A model generated the notes under the pieces. That model searched no databases, was not told where the DNA came from, and saw only the letters and a list, made by a program, of their open reading frames with translations. Made by a program: the position numbers and the translations under genes. From positions 214,963-278,962 of the forward strand of contig DGHR01000003.1 of NCBI GenBank assembly GCA_002392745.1: a stretch of 64,000 nt of DNA. The letters run 5' to 3'. This stretch comes from Bacteroidales bacterium UBA3843 (GTDB lineage: Bacteria; Bacteroidota; Bacteroidia; Bacteroidales; Paludibacteraceae). Position 1 is the first letter of the stretch, and the number at the start of each line of letters is the position of its first letter. Shown here in pieces: positions 58,348 through 64,000 of this stretch.

Positions 58348-59628
58348 TTAGAATACCGGTTCCGACAGTTCCTGACCGCGGCAGAAACGGCGTTTGATAT
58401 CACGGTCGTCGCCGAGATAGAGGTAACGCTCCAGCCGCTGCGGAAGGGTGTAGTTGTCATAATTGAGATATGAGTCGTCTATCAGCAGGGCGTCAAACTC
58501 GTATCCGGGCTCGAAAGACCCCACCTTGCCGAAGAATGAACCGCCGGCTTTGGTAGCCAGATAGAAGACCTCGCTGAGACTGAGGAACTGCATCTCGCCC
58601 CGCGTCTGCGCATAATTGAGTTTGCTTACCTGGATAGCGTACTGCATCACACGCAGCATGGACATATGGTGTCCGGCCGACACATCCGTGCCGAGCGCTA
58701 CATTGATACCTGCGTTCAGGAACTTGCGAATAGGCGCCATTCCCGACGAGAGATTGCTATTCGACATCGGGCAGTGCACCACATATACACCGTTCCGGCG
58801 CATGAGTTCCATCTCCTCGCCGTCGGTATAGCAGCAATGCGCCATCAGTGTAGGGGTCTGGCCGAACAGTCCGTATCGGTCGTATGCATCGCCATAGCAC
58901 GTTGAATCCGGCTCCAGCTCTTTGACCCAGTCAATCTCGGAGCGGTTCTCCGAGAGGTGGGATTGGACGGGCAGACCGGTCTGGGCGGCATACTCGCCGA
59001 GCGCACGAAGCATCTTGTCGGAACAGGAGGGCACAAAACGCGGAGTGATTATCGGTTGCACCAGCCCGTTGTTGCCGTGTTCGTCCAGATGCGCTTTGAG
59101 CATCTGCATGCCTGCCAGCAGCTGTTCAGTGGTGTTCTGCAGGGTGTCGGGGCTGTTGCGGTTCATTCCCACCAATCCGACATAAGCGCCCATTCCGGCC
59201 TGGACAAACAGGTCGGCCAGGATGCGGGTTGACTCGGGATGAATAGTACCGAAAACGGCGGAACGCATGGTGCCCTGCATCCATAGTTCATGTACAAAAC
59301 GGCGGTACAGCCGGCGGGCATACTCCGGGTCGGCATATTTGGTCTCCTCGGGGAACGTATAGGTATTGAGCCACGGCAGTAGCTCCAAATCCAAAGCCAG
59401 GCCCATGTTGCGGTATTGGGGTGCATGTACGTGCAGATCGTTGAATGCCGGAATCAGCAGTTTGTCTCCGAAATCCATTACCTGGCGGCGCCAATCCATA
59501 TTCTCCGGCAGCTCGGTGTAAATCCCTTCTATCAACCCGTTGGAACGAACTACAATATATCCATGGGGAATGATTTTCAGTTCCTTCGGTGTGGGAGTAA
59601 ACAAGATATTTGCTCTATAGATTTTCAT
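58348..59628 (-). CDS. guaD: Guanine deaminase
   Basis: 426 residues, amidohydrolase superfamily. Zinc ligands: HVHAPQYRNMG (first His-x-His), QSHLSEN, AHCCYTDG and GTDVSAGHH. NMGLALDLELLPWLNTYTFPEE is the guanine-deaminase signature. Converts guanine to xanthine in purine salvage. MKIYRANIL at 59628 is used because it matches the usual start and the extra 11 residues upstream (MITKHHNT...) do not. Confidence 0.92.
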   Translation of the reverse strand: MKIYRANILFTPTPKELKIIPHGYIVVRSNGLIEGIYTELPENMDWRRQVMDFGDKLLIPAFNDLHVHAPQYRNMGLALDLELLPWLNTYTFPEETKYADPEYARRLYRRFVHELWMQGTMRSAVFGTIHPESTRILADLFVQAGMGAYVGLVGMNRNSPDTLQNTTEQLLAGMQMLKAHLDEHGNNGLVQPIITPRFVPSCSDKMLRALGEYAAQTGLPVQSHLSENRSEIDWVKELEPDSTCYGDAYDRYGLFGQTPTLMAHCCYTDGEEMELMRRNGVYVVHCPMSNSNLSSGMAPIRKFLNAGINVALGTDVSAGHHMSMLRVMQYAIQVSKLNYAQTRGEMQFLSLSEVFYLATKAGGSFFGKVGSFEPGYEFDALLIDDSYLNYDNYTLPQRLERYLYLGDDRDIKRRFCRGQELSEPVF

Positions 59629-59664
59629 AATGAATAATGTGTTGTGATGTTTAGTAATCAAAGG

Positions 59665-61098
59665 TTATCGTTCGAACAGCCGCAACAGCCACATCTTTTT
59701 CTTCCCTGCCTCTCCGCCGTAGGGATGTTCGCGCAAGGGGAGATTCAGAAACGTGCGGCCCGTGAGGACGGTCTGGGGGTGTGTGAACTCGCGGAAGCCC
59801 CATTCGCCGTGATAGGCGCCCATACCGGAATGACCGGTGCCGTTGAAGGGAACTCCCTTGACCATCATGTGGATGCATACCTCGTTGATACATCCTCCGC
59901 CGTATTGCATGGTTTGCATGGTCCGGTTGGCCCATTTCAGGTCACGCGTAAAGAGATACATGGCTAGCGGATGTTCGCGGTCGGCAATGGTTTCCATCAT
60001 CCGGTCAACCTCCGCATCGGGAAAGGGAACTACCGGCAGCAACGGACAGAACAGCTCATGCTGTACGATGGGTTCGTTGCGGTCCACGGGATAGATGATT
60101 GTAGGGGCATATTTGCGCTCGGTGCGGTTGCCGGTGCCGCCGAAAACGATTCGTCCGCGGTATTCGTCAGCCAGTTTTGCACACTTGTCATAAGCCGCCT
60201 CTGTAATCAGTTTGGGATACTCGGGATTGTCCTCGGCATGCTCGCCTATCTGGGCGATGAAAGCGCGTTTCAGTTCCTCCAGAAACGCTCCTGCCACCTC
60301 TTCCGCCACCGCAATCTGGTTGATATTTATACATATCTGGCCTGCATTGGTCAGCTTGAAAAAAGCAATCTTCCGTGCTGCATCTTTCAGGTCGGCATCG
60401 GCGCGTATCACACACCAGTTGCCGGCTTCTCCGCCCAGTTCGAGCGCTACAGGAGTCAGGTTCTTGGCCGCCTCTGCCAATACATGCTTGCCTACGGCCG
60501 GCGAACCGGTATAGAAAATCTTGTCAAAGCGCTGCGCCAGACACATGTCCGCTACATCGTGACCGCCGTCGATGAGAGTGACGTACTCAGGAGGAAAGAC
60601 CTCGGCAAAGAAACGCTTGAGGGCAGCGGTGCAGGCTGCGGACTTGGAACTGGATTTGACCACTACGGTATTGCCGCCGGCCATGGCAGCAGCCACTACT
60701 CCGATGGTAAGCAGTATAGGGAAATTAAACGGACTGATGACCAGCGATACGCCGTAGGGCATCTTATATACCTTGGTGAGAGTACTGGGGAAACACATCA
60801 GCCCGCTGAAATGGCGTTCCGGACGCGCCCAGCGGCGCAGACCGGACAACATCTCGTTCACCTCGGTGATAATGGGACCTATGTCACATAGATAAGCCTC
60901 CAGCGGACTTCGGCCCAAATCGGCGGCAAGAGCCTCTTCGAACTCCGTCTCATGCGCCAGAACGGCTGCCTTCAGGCGTTTGAGCTGCTGCTTGCGCCAA
61001 CGGACAGGCAGCGTTGTGCCGGTTCGGAAAAAGCGGCGCTGCGCCTCTACTATTTCACGAATCGAAGCCTCTGTATAGCCCGTATCGGTGTGGTTCAT
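59665..61098 (-). CDS. Aldehyde dehydrogenase, class 3-like
   Basis: 477 residues. NAD(P)-dependent aldehyde oxidation. ISPFNFPILLTIGVVAAAMA is the coenzyme loop, FYTGSPAVGKHVLAEAA, LELGGEAGNW holds the general-base Glu, and NAGQICINI the catalytic Cys. Two positions differ from the family: the Lys after ELGG is Glu (ELGGEA), and the usual TCIAPDY after the Cys reads ICININQ. The C-terminal EAGKKKMWLL is basic and amphipathic, as in membrane-associated class 3 enzymes. Substrate unknown. Confidence 0.88.
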   Translation of the reverse strand: MNHTDTGYTEASIREIVEAQRRFFRTGTTLPVRWRKQQLKRLKAAVLAHETEFEEALAADLGRSPLEAYLCDIGPIITEVNEMLSGLRRWARPERHFSGLMCFPSTLTKVYKMPYGVSLVISPFNFPILLTIGVVAAAMAGGNTVVVKSSSKSAACTAALKRFFAEVFPPEYVTLIDGGHDVADMCLAQRFDKIFYTGSPAVGKHVLAEAAKNLTPVALELGGEAGNWCVIRADADLKDAARKIAFFKLTNAGQICININQIAVAEEVAGAFLEELKRAFIAQIGEHAEDNPEYPKLITEAAYDKCAKLADEYRGRIVFGGTGNRTERKYAPTIIYPVDRNEPIVQHELFCPLLPVVPFPDAEVDRMMETIADREHPLAMYLFTRDLKWANRTMQTMQYGGGCINEVCIHMMVKGVPFNGTGHSGMGAYHGEWGFREFTHPQTVLTGRTFLNLPLREHPYGGEAGKKKMWLLRLFER

Positions 61099-61173
61099 TA
61101 TTGTTTGTTTTTTTTAGGATTGCCTGTTACGTCTTTGTTCGGCGTTTTCCGGATTGCCTGTTCGTATCCCTGT

Positions 61174-61596
61174 CTATTCCTGTCTCTTGAAGAACAGCAG
61201 ACAAATCAGGTAGTTGATGCACCCTCCGATAAAGATGACAAGGAAACTGATGAGGTCGTCTCTCCAGTTGGAGAAAAGCGCCAATGCCACAGGCAGCAAA
61301 CCAAACTGGATTACCAGATTGATGGCACGGGCAAAAAGGAAACCGCTCGCATTCTTCTTGTTCGGACGGGTATTGAAGGTGTACCAGTTGGAGATGAAAT
61401 AATTAGGAATCATCTCTATGATATAGCCGATACCGAACGCGATATAATACGCTGCCGTTCCTTTTTCCGGCTCCGCCATGCAATATAGCGCTCCCATGAA
61501 TGCCCATGTCTGGATGAACATTCCTGTAGTACCGATGATGGTAAAACGGACGGCACTACGCACCTTGCGCGGTAGATAGGAGGAGGGAAGTTTCAT
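61174..61596 (-). CDS. GtrA-like membrane protein
   Basis: 140 residues with four hydrophobic segments (VRFTIIGTTGMFIQTWAFMG, YYIAFGIGYIIEMIPNYF, FLFARAINLVIQFGLLPVAL, LISFLVIFIGGCINYLICLL). RFTIIGTTG and NYFISNWYTFN are the typical GtrA motifs. GtrA proteins are thought to flip or transfer isoprenoid-linked sugars. It begins 23 bases after alaS. Confidence 0.87.
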   Translation of the reverse strand: MKLPSSYLPRKVRSAVRFTIIGTTGMFIQTWAFMGALYCMAEPEKGTAAYYIAFGIGYIIEMIPNYFISNWYTFNTRPNKKNASGFLFARAINLVIQFGLLPVALALFSNWRDDLISFLVIFIGGCINYLICLLFFKRQE

Positions 61597-61619
61597 TGTT
61601 GTTCCTGTTAGCTGTCGGA

Positions 61620-64000
61620 CTAATCGGTTAGGTCTTTAAGCAGTTGCTCCATGGCCGCATTCAGTCCGTTGGCGTCGCGTCCTCCGGCAGTAGCCATCCA
61701 CGGCTGTCCGCCTCCGCCGCCTTGGATAAGCTTGGCGGCAGACTTGATCATTGCGCCTGCGTTCTTGCCGGCCTCGACAAGCGGTTGGGAGAGGAAGACG
61801 GAAATCGTCGGTTTGCCTTCCCATTCGGTTGCGCCCACTACAGCGAATTTCACATCGGTGAACTTGCCGCGCAGGAGCGGCATCACGCCGCGAATCATAT
61901 TCGGGTCCGCTTCGCCTTGCATGCGCACCAGTTTGATGTCGCCGCAGTTCTCCGCACGGTTGACGAGTTCGTCGCGGAAACGGGCAATCTTCTCTGCCAT
62001 GAACTCCTCTATCTGCTTCTTGAGCCCGGCATTCTCCTCTATCGAACGATGGATAGCGCCTGCCAGATCCGGCGCGTTGTTAAAGAGCGCGCGGAGATTG
62101 ACGAGCATATCCTGCTGGGCGTAATATAGTTCATCGGCTTTAGCGGCGGTTACGGCCTCTATACGACGTACGCCGGCGGCCACACTGGTCTCCATCACGA
62201 TACGTACGGAACCTATCTTGCCGGTAGAGGGCACGTGGCAACCGCCGCATAGTTCTATCGACGGACCGTACTTGATGACACGCACGTCATCGCCGTATTT
62301 CTCGCCGAAGAGTGCCATAGCTCCCATTGCCTTTGCTTCTGCTATCGGCGTATGGCGGCTCTCCTCCAGCGGCATATCGTCGCGGATAAGTTTATTGGCA
62401 AGGCGTTCTACTTCGCGCAGTTCTTCGGGACTTACTTTTTGGAAATGGCTGAAATCAAAACGCAGACTGTCTGCCGTCACCAAACTACCTTTTTGCTCCA
62501 CATGCGCACCGAGCACTTGGCGAAGTGCGTAGTGCAGGATATGTGTGGCCGTGTGGTTGCACATGATGGCCTGTCGTTTCTCTACATCCACCTCTGCATA
62601 GAGTATACCGCTCTCACCTGCCACTCCGCCAGTGACGAAAGGCACCTCGTTCATAATCAGTACGGGCAGACCATTCTCGCGCTTGGTGTCCAGAACTTTG
62701 AATGCTTGTTTTTTTCCTCCTGCGAGAGTCAGAGAGAGATTTCCTGTGTCGCCAATCTCTCCTCCCATCTCGGCATAGAAAGGCGAAGGAGTGATCACTA
62801 CTTGGAAATAACTCTTGCCCTTCTGGCTCACTTGGCGATATCGGAGAATCTTCGTCTCGCAGTTCAGTTCATCATATCCCACAAACTCCGTCTCGCCTTC
62901 CGCCAGCACGGTCCAGTCGCCCAGGTCCTGTTTGTTCGCCTCGCGTCCCATGTTTTTCTGGTGCTCCAGCGCCTTGTTGTATTCCTCCTCGTTGGTGGTG
63001 AACCCGTTCTCACGGAGAATCAGTTCTGTCAAATCAAGCGGGAAACCATAGGTATCTTTCAGCGTGAACACATCCACACCGCTGATTTCTGTCTTGCCGG
63101 CTTTTCTTGCCTCGGCCATCAGTTTGTCCAGCAGACCGATTCCTTTGTCCAGCGTGCGGAGGAAGGCCTCTTCCTCGCTCTTGATAACCGGCACGATTTG
63201 GGCTTGCTGTTTGATGAGTTCGGGGTACGCCTCGCCCATGTCTGCTATCAGTTGCGGCACCAGTTGGTAGAGGAACGCCTCGCGCATGCCGAGGAATGTA
63301 TAGCCGTAGCGTACCGCACGACGGAGAATACGGCGGATGACATAACCCGCTTTCTCGTTGCTCGGCAACTGTCCGTCGGTAATGGCAAACGCTATCGTGC
63401 GGATATGGTCTGCTATCACACGCATGGCGACGTCAGTCTTCTCATTTGCGCCGTATTCACAGTGGCATATCTCGCCTATTTTCTTCAGCATCGGCTGGAA
63501 CACATCGGTGTCGTAGTTGGATGTCTTGCCTTGAATAGTACGTACCAAACGCTCGAAGCCCATACCGGTGTCGATTACTTTCTTTGCCAGCGGCTCCAGC
63601 GAACCGTCGGCTTTGCGGTTGAACTGCATGAACACGATGTTCCAAATCTCGATAACCTGCGGATGGTCTTTGTTCACCAGCTCGCGACCGGGCACTTTGG
63701 CTTTCTCTTCCTCCGAACGGCTGTCCACGTGAATCTCCGAGCAGGGGCCGCAGGGGCCTGTCTCACCCATTTCCCAGAAGTTGTCATGCTTGTTACCGTT
63801 CAGTATGTGGTCGGCCGGCAGATGTTTCGCCCAGATAGCGGCTGCCTCGTCATCACGCGCCAAACCCTCTTCTTTCGAACCCTCAAACACAGTCGCATAG
63901 AGGTTGGCAGGGTCTATCTTCAGCACATCTACGATATACTCCCATGCAAAATCAATGGCGTCTTGTTTGAAATAATCGCCGAACGACCAGTTGCCCAGCA
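61620..64000 (-). CDS. alaS: Alanyl-tRNA synthetase (5' end outside window)
   Basis: The frame enters at the right edge (reading LLGNWSFGDYFKQDAIDFAW just before the first Met in frame) and ends at 61620; about 793 of the expected 870-880 residues are present. Catalytic domain: WEMGETGPCGPCSEIH and GTGMGFERLV-like (DTGMGFERLVRTIQ). Editing domain: HTATHILHYALRQVLGAHV and the CGGCHVPSTGKIG zinc motif. C-terminal: Gly-rich IQGGGGGQPWMATAGG of the C-Ala domain. Only the first 80 or so residues are lost. Confidence 0.97.
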   Translation of the reverse strand, partial: LGNWSFGDYFKQDAIDFAWEYIVDVLKIDPANLYATVFEGSKEEGLARDDEAAAIWAKHLPADHILNGNKHDNFWEMGETGPCGPCSEIHVDSRSEEEKAKVPGRELVNKDHPQVIEIWNIVFMQFNRKADGSLEPLAKKVIDTGMGFERLVRTIQGKTSNYDTDVFQPMLKKIGEICHCEYGANEKTDVAMRVIADHIRTIAFAITDGQLPSNEKAGYVIRRILRRAVRYGYTFLGMREAFLYQLVPQLIADMGEAYPELIKQQAQIVPVIKSEEEAFLRTLDKGIGLLDKLMAEARKAGKTEISGVDVFTLKDTYGFPLDLTELILRENGFTTNEEEYNKALEHQKNMGREANKQDLGDWTVLAEGETEFVGYDELNCETKILRYRQVSQKGKSYFQVVITPSPFYAEMGGEIGDTGNLSLTLAGGKKQAFKVLDTKRENGLPVLIMNEVPFVTGGVAGESGILYAEVDVEKRQAIMCNHTATHILHYALRQVLGAHVEQKGSLVTADSLRFDFSHFQKVSPEELREVERLANKLIRDDMPLEESRHTPIAEAKAMGAMALFGEKYGDDVRVIKYGPSIELCGGCHVPSTGKIGSVRIVMETSVAAGVRRIEAVTAAKADELYYAQQDMLVNLRALFNNAPDLAGAIHRSIEENAGLKKQIEEFMAEKIARFRDELVNRAENCGDIKLVRMQGEADPNMIRGVMPLLRGKFTDVKFAVVGATEWEGKPTISVFLSQPLVEAGKNAGAMIKSAAKLIQGGGGGQPWMATAGGRDANGLNAAMEQLLKDLTD

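Overview
The window is a chromosomal segment of a Bacteroidales (Bacteroidota) bacterium. The evidence is the lineage-specific promoter form (TTTG, 19-21 nt, TAnnTTTG), found upstream of at least 17 transcription units; five exported proteins with type IX secretion (T9SS) C-terminal sorting tails; a TonB-dependent receptor paired with a DUF5689 lipoprotein; two-domain glutamine-dependent NadE; and a DUF4250 protein. Base composition is moderate. Genus cannot be fixed from the sequence alone. No insertion sequence, prophage, CRISPR array or rRNA was seen.

Layout. 1-9.3 kb: murB (cut by the left edge) and nadE on the minus strand; tRNA-Glu(CTC) followed by a tandem array made from its own 3' end plus terminators; an outer-membrane barrel protein; a five-gene minus operon (TonB-C protein, ubiE/menG, PfkB kinase, Dabb protein, exported SRPBCC-like protein); a T9SS cargo protein; a candidate small RNA; DUF4250. 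9.5-23.2 kb: housekeeping genes groES-groEL, dnaA, mlaD-like, amiC, relA/spoT, DUF1573, meaB, dnaB, asnS. 23.2-30.2 kb: TonB receptor + DUF5689 lipoprotein, cvpA, folK, EamA transporter, an 11 x 11-bp tandem array, tRNA-His. 30.4-38.8 kb: a 2633-residue T9SS surface protein and a small membrane-tailed partner. 39-42 kb: nrdD-nrdG. 42-50.6 kb: a lipoprotein, three T9SS cargo proteins including a GH53 galactanase, many intergenic repeats, and an AraC regulator. 50.6-57 kb: a seven-gene minus operon. 57-64 kb: gph, lplA, guaD, an aldehyde dehydrogenase, gtrA-like, and alaS (cut by the right edge).

The most interesting locus is the operon 56958-50594, read right to left from one clear promoter: cytidylate-kinase-like protein, sensor-SpoIIE phosphatase-RsbW kinase fusion, STAS anti-anti-sigma-like protein, RelA/SpoT-domain alarmone synthetase, APH-fold kinase, MESH1/SpoT-like alarmone hydrolase, and tyrosine phosphatase. 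It places a partner-switching phospho-relay and a complete make/break pair for (p)ppGpp under one promoter. A housekeeping long RSH enzyme lies elsewhere in the window (15.7 kb).

The second theme is non-coding structure. Two homologous promoter-plus-repeat units (8719-8907 and 47672-47850) look like paralogous small RNAs. Degenerate tandem arrays with an exact 11-bp period occur at four or more intergenic places with unrelated unit sequences. Heptamer and octamer arrays, an 85-87-bp tandem repeat and a 127-bp inverted-repeat element cluster around the T9SS cargo genes. Intergenic-type repeat words also appear inside nrdG and folK.
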